From Photobacterium kishitanii (lineage in GTDB: Bacteria > Pseudomonadota > Gammaproteobacteria > Enterobacterales > Vibrionaceae): DNA of 64,000 bases. Below are positions 45,536 to 54,348 of this stretch, piece by piece (position 1 is the stretch's first letter; every line of letters starts with the position of its first letter). A program made the position numbers and the translations under genes. The notes beneath the pieces were generated by a model. That model was not told where the DNA came from, ran no database searches, and worked only from the letters and a program-made list of their open reading frames with translations. The stretch lies in the NCBI RefSeq assembly GCF_003026355.1, contig NZ_PYON01000003.1, forward strand, positions 248,001-312,000, given 5' to 3'.

Positions 45536-47206
45536 CTATTTTGTGTAAGCTTGGTTGTGAACGGCTGCAATAGCACGGCCTGATGGATCGGCTGCATTTT
45601 TAAAACTCTCATCCCACTCAATTGCTTTAGCACTGGAGCAAGCAATAGATGGACCACCCGGGACGCATTTCGCGGCACTTTCTAGTGGGAATAGTTCCTC
45701 AAAAATCTCACGGTAAACATAACCTTCTTTTGTCGTTGGCGTGTTGTATGGGAAACGGAATGCAGCCGTTGCTAACTGTTGATCAGTCACTTTTGCTTCA
45801 GCGACTTCTTTTAAGCTATCAATCCAGCTATAGCCAACACCATCAGAGAATTGTTCTTTTTGACGCCAAGCAACGGCTTCTGGAAGGTAATGCTCAAAAC
45901 ACTCACGAATAATGTGTTTTTCCATTTTACCGTTGCCACACATTTTATCTTCAGGGTTAATACGCATGGCTACATCTAAGAATTCTTTATCTAAGAAAGG
46001 TACTCGCGCTTCTATGCCCCATGCCGCCATTGATTTGTTAGCGCGCGCGCAATCAAACATGTTAAGTGCTAATAGTTTGCGTATTGTTTCTTCATGAAAC
46101 TCTTTGGCGTTAGGTGCTTTGTGGAAGTATAAGTAACCGCCAAAAATTTCATCAGCACCTTCTCCTGATAACACCATTTTAATGCCCATTGCACGAATCT
46201 TACGTGACATTAAGTACATTGGCGTTGAAGCGCGAATCGTGGTCACATCGTAGGTTTCGATATGATAAATCACATCACGAATAGCATCTAAACCTTCTTG
46301 GACGGTATAAGTTAGTTCATGGTGAACAGTCCCAATGGCATCTGCAACAATTTTAGCTGCTTTTAGATCAGGAGCATCTTCAAGGCCAATTGCGAATGAG
46401 TGCAGTGTCGGCCACCATGCTTGTGATTGTTCATCATCTTCAATACGTTTTGCTGCAAACTTCTTAGTGATCGCTGAGATGACAGATGAATCAAGGCCAC
46501 CAGAAAGTAAAACCCCATAAGGCACATCGGTCATTAACTGGCGTTTAACGGCACTTTCAAGTGCTTCGGTTAATGCCACTTTATCTGTTTTTGCGTGGCT
46601 AACGGCATCAAATTCCATCCAATCACGTTTGTAATAACGAACAGGCTCACCTTTTTTACTCCAAAGATAAGTACCGGGAGGAAATTCACTGATAGTTTTA
46701 CAAACAGGTACCAATGCTTTCATTTCAGAAGCAACATAAAAGTTACCGTGTTCATCATAACCTTGATAGAGCGGAATGATACCAATGTGATCACGACCAA
46801 TGAGATAAGCATCTTCTTGCTCATCATAAAGAATAAAAGCAAAGATACCGTTAAGGTAGTCGAGTAGCTCTGGGCCCTTTTCTTTGTAAAGCGCTAAAAT
46901 AATTTCGCAATCAGATTCAGTTTGGAAAGGGTAGTCAGGTGCAAATTCAGCGCGTAGTTCCTTGTGATTATAAATCTCACCATTTACAGCCAATACATGA
47001 CTTTTATCTGCGTTATATAGCGGTTGTTCACCACTATTAAGATCAACAATCGCTAAACGTTCATGCACTAAGATTGCATTGTCTGACGCATAAATACCAG
47101 ACCAATCTGGGCCGCGATGGCGCATTTTTTTTGATAATTCAAGCGCTGTTGCACGAAGTGCTGAAGAGTCACTCTTGATGTCAAGGATACCGAATACTGA
47201 ACACAT
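45536..47206 (-). CDS. asnB: asparagine synthetase B (glutamine-hydrolysing)
   Basis: A 556-residue enzyme. Cys2 (MCSVFGI) is the glutaminase nucleophile, with RHRGPDWSG, NGEIYNH and the ESDCEIIL region of the N-terminal domain. The synthetase domain has the pyrophosphatase loop LLSGGLDSSV (near residue 232) and GEGADEIFGGYLYFH. Length matches E. coli AsnB (554). Monocistronic, with a 322-bp upstream gap. Confidence 0.96.
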   Translation of the reverse strand: MCSVFGILDIKSDSSALRATALELSKKMRHRGPDWSGIYASDNAILVHERLAIVDLNSGEQPLYNADKSHVLAVNGEIYNHKELRAEFAPDYPFQTESDCEIILALYKEKGPELLDYLNGIFAFILYDEQEDAYLIGRDHIGIIPLYQGYDEHGNFYVASEMKALVPVCKTISEFPPGTYLWSKKGEPVRYYKRDWMEFDAVSHAKTDKVALTEALESAVKRQLMTDVPYGVLLSGGLDSSVISAITKKFAAKRIEDDEQSQAWWPTLHSFAIGLEDAPDLKAAKIVADAIGTVHHELTYTVQEGLDAIRDVIYHIETYDVTTIRASTPMYLMSRKIRAMGIKMVLSGEGADEIFGGYLYFHKAPNAKEFHEETIRKLLALNMFDCARANKSMAAWGIEARVPFLDKEFLDVAMRINPEDKMCGNGKMEKHIIRECFEHYLPEAVAWRQKEQFSDGVGYSWIDSLKEVAEAKVTDQQLATAAFRFPYNTPTTKEGYVYREIFEELFPLESAAKCVPGGPSIACSSAKAIEWDESFKNAADPSGRAIAAVHNQAYTK

Positions 47207-47528
47207 AATAATACCGCTCCAATGTTATCTTTTTATTATCCATAATTAATGGAAATGTATCATGTAGCAGATAAGTTATCATTATGATAATTGATGTTGC
47301 TGCCACTTCTATTTCGCTGCTGTTTGTTAAAATTACGTATTCACTAACTAATTGCAATCATTTATTTTAATTCAATTTAAATAAAGCCTTCTTGGTGAAT
47401 ATTATCTATTTAAATTGCGTTTTAGTGAATAATATTTATTTTGTAACAGTTTTTTAATTAAAAAAATAAACAGTAGTGGTGCTACTGTTTATTTTTCACT
47501 GCGAAATATCTAACTTTTGAAGTGTAAT
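47207..47528. other. intergenic region between asnB and the antiporter gene
   Basis: 322 bp. Its left part is the asnB promoter region on the minus strand; its right end holds the terminator at 47463-47496. Nothing else recognised. Confidence 0.5.
47463..47496. terminator. terminator after the antiporter gene
   Basis: AAAATAAACAGTAG-TGGTG-CTACTGTTTATTTT, a 14-bp perfect stem, 33 nt past the antiporter stop on the minus strand, with a T-run on that strand. Confidence 0.85.
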
Positions 47529-49124
47529 TTAATCTGTTTTGAGAGGAGGTATTTGAGGTTGTAAGTGATCACACACGTCTCGTGCGAAGCCGCTACCAGC
47601 TTCATTATAAATATTGAAGGCAGCATCAATACCTTGTTGATGTAATTGGGTTTCATCATCACTGTATTTAGCGATTGCTGCGATTTGTCCCTGGAAGTGA
47701 CGGCTTTTGAGTTGATCTAGAGCATAGATATTGGCGGGCCCATTCGGCATTGCTAATAAAATAAGCTCAATATGATGGTTATTGATAACGCGTTCCCAAA
47801 AATCTGGATCAGTTGCATCGCCGTGAATCACATTACGATGCTGATGGCGATGAAGTTCAACTGACTCACAGCGAGTTTCAACCCCAATAATTTGTTTGCC
47901 ATAACGGTTTTCTAGCTCGTCATAGGCACCTGAACCAATACGACCCATACCTAAAATAAGAATGCTGGCATTGCCAAAATCAATCAGTTTATCGTTACTG
48001 TTAAGCCGATCTGGGTCGAACTCTTTTAAGCGTTTTGCTGCTTCTGTGTAGAGCTTATGGCTCATACTATTGAGTGGGGCTGCAAGTAAAAATGATAATG
48101 ATACAGCTATCGCCATCGCGACGAGAAAGGTGCCTGGCAGCAATCCCATTTTATAAGCAACGCCACCAACAATTAGCCCAAATTCGCTGTAGTTAAATAA
48201 CGTTAAGGTTGCTAGCATCGAAGTACGCACCCGATAGCGACATAAATGGAAAACAGCGTAATAAAGAATACCTTTAAGAGGTAATAGCAGCATTAATACC
48301 AGCGCCATCAGCATGCCATTTAAAGTCGGTGATTCTGCGAGGCCAATGTTTAAAAAGAAACACACTAATAGTAATTCTTTAAAGTTAAACAGTGACTTAG
48401 CCATTTCTGAAGCTTTTGGGTGGCCAGCCATCAGCATACCTAATAGCAATGCACCTAAATCAGGTTTCATGCCGACTATTTCAAATAAACCAGCCCCTGC
48501 GACAAGTGCTAGCATAACTGCATATAGTACTAATATTTCACCGTGACCTGCTTTATCAAGAATTTTATATAAAAGTGGGCGTAGCAAGGGCAGGGCAAAT
48601 AAACCCAGTGCAGTTATATCTGGAACTTTACCACTGGAGATGGTGAGAAACAGCACTGCGAAAATATCCTGCATAACCAGAATACCTATCGCCACAGTGC
48701 CGTACTTAGCGTTTAACTCGCCTTTTTCTTGCAGTAGTTTGATAGCAAAAACAGTACTAGAAAACGATAAGGCAAAACCAATCAGTACTAGTTGATTGAA
48801 TGCCATTTCAGCAAACATGGTTAATCCTAGTTGTTTAAGCACAACTAGAAATAGGGTAAATATCGCCGTTGATAATAAATTATGTAAGGTTGCACCGCCC
48901 CATACTTCTTTATTAAGCAGCGTTTTTATATCGAGTTTTAAACCAATGGTGAATAATAATAATGTCACCCCAAGATCAGCTAAAGTTGTTAACGCTGGCG
49001 TAGAATGAAAGCCAAAACTATTTAATATGAAACCAGCAACTAAAAATCCAACCAGAGGTGGTAATTTACAACGAAGGGCGATGAAACCGGCTAGAAATGC
49101 CGCGCTAATATACAGTAACTCCAT
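47529..49124 (-). CDS. CPA2-type cation:proton antiporter with TrkA-N domain
   Basis: A 531-residue inner-membrane protein. The first 370 residues form about 12 helices of the Na+/H+ exchanger fold (LPPLVGFLVAGFILNSFGF, ADLGVTLLLFTIGLKLD, SSTVFAIKLLQEKGE). The C-terminal part is a cytoplasmic RCK/TrkA-N nucleotide-binding domain (ILILGMGRIGSGAYDELE ... VIHGDATDPDFWE). This is the KefB/KefC/YbaL type; YbaL follows gsk in E. coli, but similarity to KefC-like proteins of other lineages is equal by eye, so no symbol is given. Likely K+ or Na+ efflux in exchange for protons. Confidence 0.85.
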   Translation of the reverse strand: MELLYISAAFLAGFIALRCKLPPLVGFLVAGFILNSFGFHSTPALTTLADLGVTLLLFTIGLKLDIKTLLNKEVWGGATLHNLLSTAIFTLFLVVLKQLGLTMFAEMAFNQLVLIGFALSFSSTVFAIKLLQEKGELNAKYGTVAIGILVMQDIFAVLFLTISSGKVPDITALGLFALPLLRPLLYKILDKAGHGEILVLYAVMLALVAGAGLFEIVGMKPDLGALLLGMLMAGHPKASEMAKSLFNFKELLLVCFFLNIGLAESPTLNGMLMALVLMLLLPLKGILYYAVFHLCRYRVRTSMLATLTLFNYSEFGLIVGGVAYKMGLLPGTFLVAMAIAVSLSFLLAAPLNSMSHKLYTEAAKRLKEFDPDRLNSNDKLIDFGNASILILGMGRIGSGAYDELENRYGKQIIGVETRCESVELHRHQHRNVIHGDATDPDFWERVINNHHIELILLAMPNGPANIYALDQLKSRHFQGQIAAIAKYSDDETQLHQQGIDAAFNIYNEAGSGFARDVCDHLQPQIPPLKTD

Positions 49125-49185
49125 ACCTTGGACTACATCCTTGCAAGATAGTGTGGAAAAAATAATTATGACTATAATAACATTA

Positions 49186-49217
49186 GGGGGATTAATCAGT
49201 TGTGATTAATCCCCCCC
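49186..49217. terminator. hairpin after nagC
   Basis: GGGGGATTAATCA-GTTG-TGATTAATCCCCC, a 13-bp perfect stem in the gap between the nagC stop and the antiporter start. The T-run is poor on the nagC strand. Confidence 0.7.
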
Positions 49218-49272
49218 TTTAATTTATGGTGATTTTATTAGCGTTTATGGCTAATTCAAGTGTGGTTAATGC

Positions 49273-50487
49273 TCAATCTTCAAGTAATCGTTGCAGTAAC
49301 ACACCATTAAGCATTGCCCGCTTGATCATTGAAAATGCACCGATGGTTGGTTGGTTATACAACTCTGATGCGACAATGGGTAAATCATTATTAAAAGCGG
49401 CTAAAGATTGGTTTTCAACACAACGACGTATAGCAGGTAATACAATTGCTTGAGCTTGAGTGATATTGCCCGCCAGAATGATCTTTTGAGGATTGAATAA
49501 ATTAATTGTCATCGCTAATGCTTTACCAAGGTGATGGCCCACTTTGAGTAATACTTGAGTTGCAAGTTCATCACCCTTATTGGCAGCGTCACAAATAGCA
49601 AGCATTGTTAGTTCTTCAAGTGCTTGTAAGCTACTTGGATAACCTTGATTAAGAAGTTGTTGCACATGTTTAATCACTGCTGGATCAGATGCAACGGTTT
49701 CTAAGCAACCAAAATTACCACACTGGCACTTATCACCGAGTGGATCTATTTGGATATGACCAATTTCGCCGACATTGCGGTTTTGGCCAAGGAATACCTG
49801 TCCATTAACAATAATACCGGCACCCGTACCATTGTGCATACTGACTAGAATTGAATCTTTACAGTCACGGCTAGCACCAAAGAAATGCTCAGCAAGTGCC
49901 AGGCCTCGAATGTCATTGCCGACAAAGGTAATGATGCCAAAAGTGTCTTGAATAATATGAGCAAGCTCAAAATCATGCACTTTAATGTTTGGCATATAAG
50001 TAACGGTGCCATTTTCTGGGTTAACAAGCCCCGGAAGAATAATGCCCAATGCCACCAGTTCTTTCATTACATTCTGGTTATTATCAATAAATTCCTGAAT
50101 ATATTTGATAAGGCCTTCAGCTAATACATATTGATCAGAATATAAAAATGGATAAGCCGCACCGGTAATATGTTTACCACTGAGGTCATAAAGGGTTATT
50201 TCAATATAATTGCGGCCAATGCGTACTGCGATAGAATGAAAATCGACTGACTCTGTCGTTAGGGATATTGCTCTTCTTCCACCCGTTGATGCTTGTTGCG
50301 CGACTTCTTTTATGAGGCCGCGCTCCAATAATTGGCGGGTAATTTTAGTGACACTTGCAGGGGCTAGGTGGCTAATATCAGCAACCTGTATGCGAGATAT
50401 AGGGCCTTGCAAGTCGATGAGTCGGTATACTGCAGCACTATTTAGCTGCTTGACCAGATCAACGTTACCAATTTGTCCGCCTGTCAT
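49273..50487 (-). CDS. nagC: N-acetylglucosamine repressor NagC (ROK family)
   Basis: A 404-residue regulator with an N-terminal helix-turn-helix nearly identical to E. coli NagC (IGNVDLVKQLNSAAVYRLID ... LAPASVTKITRQLLERGLIKEV) and a ROK domain with the zinc motif CQCGNFGCLE. It represses the nag genes and is released by GlcNAc-6-P. Third gene of nagB-nagA-nagC, 3 nt after nagA. Confidence 0.95.
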   Translation of the reverse strand: MTGGQIGNVDLVKQLNSAAVYRLIDLQGPISRIQVADISHLAPASVTKITRQLLERGLIKEVAQQASTGGRRAISLTTESVDFHSIAVRIGRNYIEITLYDLSGKHITGAAYPFLYSDQYVLAEGLIKYIQEFIDNNQNVMKELVALGIILPGLVNPENGTVTYMPNIKVHDFELAHIIQDTFGIITFVGNDIRGLALAEHFFGASRDCKDSILVSMHNGTGAGIIVNGQVFLGQNRNVGEIGHIQIDPLGDKCQCGNFGCLETVASDPAVIKHVQQLLNQGYPSSLQALEELTMLAICDAANKGDELATQVLLKVGHHLGKALAMTINLFNPQKIILAGNITQAQAIVLPAIRRCVENQSLAAFNNDLPIVASELYNQPTIGAFSMIKRAMLNGVLLQRLLED

Positions 50488-50490
50488 AGT

Positions 50491-51627
50491 TTAGTTCTGC
50501 TCGTATTTACCGTTAACGATTGTCGCCTTAACGTTAAAGTCACGATCAAAAATAGCCAGGTTTGCGACCATACCATTTTTAATAGCACCCAATTTCTTAT
50601 CGACACCAATGGCGCGAGCAGGATAAAGAGTAGCCATGCGAATCGCTTCGTCTAAGGCGATGCCTATGTGTTCGACACTATTTTGTACTGCTTCAATCAT
50701 TGTCAGCGCCGAGCCACCAAGTGTGCCATTTTCGTCAACACACTTACCATCTCGGTAATATACTTTTTTCCCAGTAAAAAGGAAGCTATCGATGTTAGCA
50801 CCTGCTGGAGCTGTGGCATCGCTCACTAAAACAAGGTGGCTTTGCTTCATTTTATGCGCCATGCGAATATTGGCATAGTCAACATGATGGCCGTCAGCAA
50901 TAACACCCGTATATATTTCATTACTATCATAAATCGCACCTACAAGGCCTGGCTGACGATTTTCAATAGACGTCATGGCGTTGAATAAGTGCGTTGTGAA
51001 GGTTATTCCTGCATCAAACCCTTGGCGTGCTTGTGCATAGGTCGCATCGCTGTGTCCTGCTGATACAACAATGCCAGCATCTATCAATTGTTTAATATGC
51101 TCAACGCTATTCATTTCCGGCGCTAAGGTAACTTTAGTTATAACATCTGTGTTTTCACACAAGATATTAATCATCTCGTTAGTCGCTGGGCGAATGAAGT
51201 CAGGGCGGTGAATACCTTTTTTCAATACATTGATATAAGGGCCTTCGAAGTGAATGCCAAGTGATTGATGTTGGTATTGTTGTTGGTAAGTGCGTTGGGC
51301 TTGAATGGCTTGTTTCATGTCTTCATCAGCAGAAGTGATGAGCGTTGGCAGGAAACTGGTACAGCCAGATTTGAGGTTAGTGCGGTGCATGGTATCGATT
51401 GTTGCTGGCGTTATTTCATTATTAAACATCACGCCACCACAGCCATTGAGTTGTAAGTCAATAAAGCCAGGGGTTAGGTTTGCACCTTGTAAATCAATTG
51501 TTTCTATATCTTTTTTTACGTCGCTTTCAGGTATTATTGCGTGAATATTCACGCCATCAATAATGACGGCGTGGTTATTCAGCACATCGCTACCTGTGAA
51601 TACTCGACAGTTTATTAGCGCGTACAT
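50491..51627 (-). CDS. nagA: N-acetylglucosamine-6-phosphate deacetylase
   Basis: A 378-residue amidohydrolase that makes glucosamine-6-P and acetate. Visible are [15 protein letters not shown] (N-terminal part of the barrel), HFEGPYIN with the metal-ligand Glu, SAGHSDAT and THLFNAM with the ligand histidines, and the catalytic Asp in [10 protein letters not shown]. It lacks the usual HxH near strand 1 (has LQLNG), as NagA proteins do. Second gene in nagBAC. Confidence 0.95.
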   Translation of the reverse strand: MYALINCRVFTGSDVLNNHAVIIDGVNIHAIIPESDVKKDIETIDLQGANLTPGFIDLQLNGCGGVMFNNEITPATIDTMHRTNLKSGCTSFLPTLITSADEDMKQAIQAQRTYQQQYQHQSLGIHFEGPYINVLKKGIHRPDFIRPATNEMINILCENTDVITKVTLAPEMNSVEHIKQLIDAGIVVSAGHSDATYAQARQGFDAGITFTTHLFNAMTSIENRQPGLVGAIYDSNEIYTGVIADGHHVDYANIRMAHKMKQSHLVLVSDATAPAGANIDSFLFTGKKVYYRDGKCVDENGTLGGSALTMIEAVQNSVEHIGIALDEAIRMATLYPARAIGVDKKLGAIKNGMVANLAIFDRDFNVKATIVNGKYEQN

Positions 51628-51645
51628 GAATTATCCTTATATGGA

Positions 51646-52446
51646 TTAGATGTGTGTAATGTTCTCTGCTTCTAACTCTTGGAAGTACTTAACTGTTTTC
51701 ACTTTAAGTTCTTGTGTTGATGGTTCATCACAAACGATCATTGATTTAGGGTGAAGCTGAAGTGCAGAAACTGTCCATAGATGGTTAACACAACCTTCAA
51801 CAGCGGCTTGTAGTGCTTGTGCTTTGTTATGGCCAGTGATCAGAATCATTACTTCTTCAGAATCTAATAGCGTACCAACACCAATCGTTAATGAGTACTT
51901 AGGTACTTGGTTGATATCGCCTTCAAAGAAACGAGAGTTCGCAATACGTGTTTCATGAGTAAGAGTCTTGATACGTGTGCGAGAAGCCAATGATGATGCA
52001 GGCTCGTTGAATGCGATATGGCCATCGTTACCCACGCCACCCATGAACAAATTAATGCGGCCATAGGTTTTGATTTTGTCTTCGTAACGTTGACATTCAG
52101 CTTGGTGGTCAGCGGTATTGCCATCAAGAAGGTTGATGTTTTCTTCTTGTATATCAACATGATTGAAGAAGTTGTTATACATGAAGTTACGGTATGACTC
52201 TGGATGATCAGCAGCCATGCCAACATACTCGTCCATGTTGAATGTCACTACGTTTTTAAAACTTACTTCACCAGCTTGGTATAGTTCAATCAGACGCTGG
52301 TATGTAGCAAGTGGTGTACCACCGGTAGGTAGACCTAGCACAAATGGACGTTCAGCTGTTGGTTGAAACTTGTTAATGCGATCTGCAATGTAGCGAGCAG
52401 ACCATAGACCAACATCTTTAGCGTTATTAAGCGGGATTAGTCTCAC
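51646..52446 (-). CDS. nagB: glucosamine-6-phosphate deaminase
   Basis: A 266-residue enzyme that turns glucosamine-6-P into fructose-6-P and ammonium. Conserved parts are MRLIPL at the start, [22 protein letters not shown] with the catalytic Asp, and [14 protein letters not shown] with the general-base region. The allosteric site residues expected in E. coli NagB (around 151-161) fall in [13 protein letters not shown]. First gene of nagBAC. Confidence 0.96.
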   Translation of the reverse strand: MRLIPLNNAKDVGLWSARYIADRINKFQPTAERPFVLGLPTGGTPLATYQRLIELYQAGEVSFKNVVTFNMDEYVGMAADHPESYRNFMYNNFFNHVDIQEENINLLDGNTADHQAECQRYEDKIKTYGRINLFMGGVGNDGHIAFNEPASSLASRTRIKTLTHETRIANSRFFEGDINQVPKYSLTIGVGTLLDSEEVMILITGHNKAQALQAAVEGCVNHLWTVSALQLHPKSMIVCDEPSTQELKVKTVKYFQELEAENITHI

Positions 52447-52501
52447 GTTGACACCTCTTTGAAGATAGTTAAAACAGGAAAAATCTGAGCGGCATAGCGC
52501 C

Positions 52502-52619
52502 TTTGTTTCGAATGATAAAATAAGTTTTATGATCGAGCTAGCAAAATCACTCAGTTCTGACCTCGGTCGGTGATTGAGATCACAAATGATGATGTTTTAA
52601 TTTGCGGAGCGAAATAAAA
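52502..52619. promoter_or_regulatory. nagB/nagE control region: two NagC-like operators and a CRP site
   Basis: The clear operator is the palindrome TTTTAATTTGC-GGA-GCGAAATAAAA (52595-52619). A weaker one is TTTGTTTCGAATGATAAAATAA (52502-52523). Their centres are about 95 bp apart, similar to the loop-forming pair in the E. coli nagE-nagB region. A CRP-type site GTGA-TTGAGA-TCAC (52570-52583) lies between them. Confidence 0.6.
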
Positions 52620-52703
52620 TTCATAAACTGCAAAGGACAAAAAAGAGATGGCAAAAAAAAGCTATCACTATCGCATCTAAGAAAACCATAGGGGGAACTA
52701 AGG

Positions 52704-54173
52704 GTGAATATTCTTGGATATTTTCAAAAAGTAGGTAAAGCACTAATGGTGCCAGTTGCAGTACTTCCTGCAGCGGCAATTTTAATGGGTATTGGTTACT
52801 GGATTGACCCGACTGGCTGGGGTGCAAACTCTGCGTTAGCGGCATTCTTAATCAAAGCTGGCTCAGCAATTATCGACAACATGTCTGTGTTGTTTGCGAT
52901 TGGTGTTGCTTACGGTATGTCTAAAGATAAAGATGGTGCAGCGGCACTTTCTGGTTTCGTAGGCTTCCTAGTTGTTACAACGTTACTTGCACCTGGTGCA
53001 GTAGCACAAATCCAAGGTATTGACGCAAGCGCTGTTCCTGCCGCGTTTTCAAAAATCAATAACCAATTCGTAGGTATCCTTGTAGGTATCGTATCAGCAG
53101 AAATTTACAATCGTTTCTCTCACGTAGAATTGCACAAAGCGTTAGCATTCTTCAGTGGTAAGCGTTTGATTCCAATTTTGACTTCTGTTGCTGGTATTAT
53201 TATCGCAGGCGTACTGATGTATGTTTGGCCGTCAATTTACAACGGTCTAGTACATTTCGGTGAAAGTATTCAAGGTCTAGGCGCTGCCGGTGCTGGTATC
53301 TACGCATTCTTTAACCGTCTATTGATTCCTGTTGGTCTTCACCACGCACTGAACTCAGTATTCTGGTTTGATGTTGCAGGCATTAACGATATTCCTAACT
53401 TCTTGAGCGGTAAAGGTACACCTGGTGTTACTGGTATGTACCAGGCTGGTTTCTTCCCAATCATGATGTTCGGTCTACCAGGTGCAGCACTTGCTATGTA
53501 CCACACAGCTAAAGCGAAGAACAAAGAGCGTGTTGCTTCACTTCTTCTAGCTGCTGGTTTTGCATCATTCTTCACAGGTGTTACTGAGCCTCTAGAATTT
53601 GCATTCATGTTCCTTGCTCCGCCACTATACGTTATCCACGCAGCATTAACGGGTATCTCTGTATACATCGCGGCTTCAATGCACTGGATTGCTGGTTTCG
53701 GTTTCTCAGCAGGTTTAGTTGACTTATTCTTATCAACACGTAACCCATTAGCTGTTCAATGGTACATGCTTGTTCTTCAAGGTGTTGTGTTCTTCGGTCT
53801 ATACTACTTTATCTTCCGCACTGTTATTCTTAAGTTCAACCTTAAGACTCCAGGCCGTGAAGATGACGAAGAAGAGACTTCATCAGTACGTGGTTCAGCT
53901 GAAACGGGTGAATTAGCTAAGCAATACTTAAAAGCGCTTGGTGGTCACGGTAACCTAGAAAATATTGATGCTTGTATCACTCGTCTACGTCTAACTCTAA
54001 AAGACAGTAGCCTTGCAGATGAGAAGACATTAAAAGCACTAGGTGCAATGGGAGTGGTTAAATTAGGTGCAAATAACTTACAAGTTATCCTAGGCCCTCT
54101 AGCTGAAATCGTTGCTGGTGAGATGAAAAAAATCCCAGCTTCAGAAGACCTATCAGCAGTAAAGCTTCCATAA
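52704..54173 (+). CDS. nagE: PTS N-acetylglucosamine-specific EIICB
   Basis: A 489-residue permease. The EIIC domain (about 1-380) includes LIPVGLHHALNSVFWF and TGVTEPLEFAFMFLAPP; EIIB carries the phosphorylated Cys424 in DACITRLRL. It lacks the C-terminal EIIA domain of E. coli NagE (648 residues) and so needs a separate EIIA, probably Crr. Codon use is strongly adapted. Divergent from nagBAC, with the shared NagC/CRP region between. Confidence 0.94.
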   Translation: MNILGYFQKVGKALMVPVAVLPAAAILMGIGYWIDPTGWGANSALAAFLIKAGSAIIDNMSVLFAIGVAYGMSKDKDGAAALSGFVGFLVVTTLLAPGAVAQIQGIDASAVPAAFSKINNQFVGILVGIVSAEIYNRFSHVELHKALAFFSGKRLIPILTSVAGIIIAGVLMYVWPSIYNGLVHFGESIQGLGAAGAGIYAFFNRLLIPVGLHHALNSVFWFDVAGINDIPNFLSGKGTPGVTGMYQAGFFPIMMFGLPGAALAMYHTAKAKNKERVASLLLAAGFASFFTGVTEPLEFAFMFLAPPLYVIHAALTGISVYIAASMHWIAGFGFSAGLVDLFLSTRNPLAVQWYMLVLQGVVFFGLYYFIFRTVILKFNLKTPGREDDEEETSSVRGSAETGELAKQYLKALGGHGNLENIDACITRLRLTLKDSSLADEKTLKALGAMGVVKLGANNLQVILGPLAEIVAGEMKKIPASEDLSAVKLP

Positions 54174-54232
54174 TTACCTAAATTCTTAAGTAATTAAGCG
54201 ATACACGAAATACCGCAACACTTTTAATTAGA

Positions 54233-54275
54233 CCGGTCCTGATATTTTAGTTGTAAGATATCAAGACCGGCATTT
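54233..54275 (+). terminator. long hairpin after nagE
   Basis: CCGGTCCTGATATTTTA pairs with TAAGATATCAAGACCGG around a GTTG loop, followed by CATTTT. It separates nagE from the chitobiase gene. Confidence 0.7.
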
Positions 54276-54348
54276 TGAGTACCCAACTTTTGGGCTCTAT
54301 ATAGATTTTCCCTTCATTTAAAGGGATATCGGGAGAAAGGAATATTTC

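Noticed and set aside
51888..52226. 112-codon frame within nagB on the same strand
   Set aside because: Out-of-frame shadow of a complete and conserved nagB.
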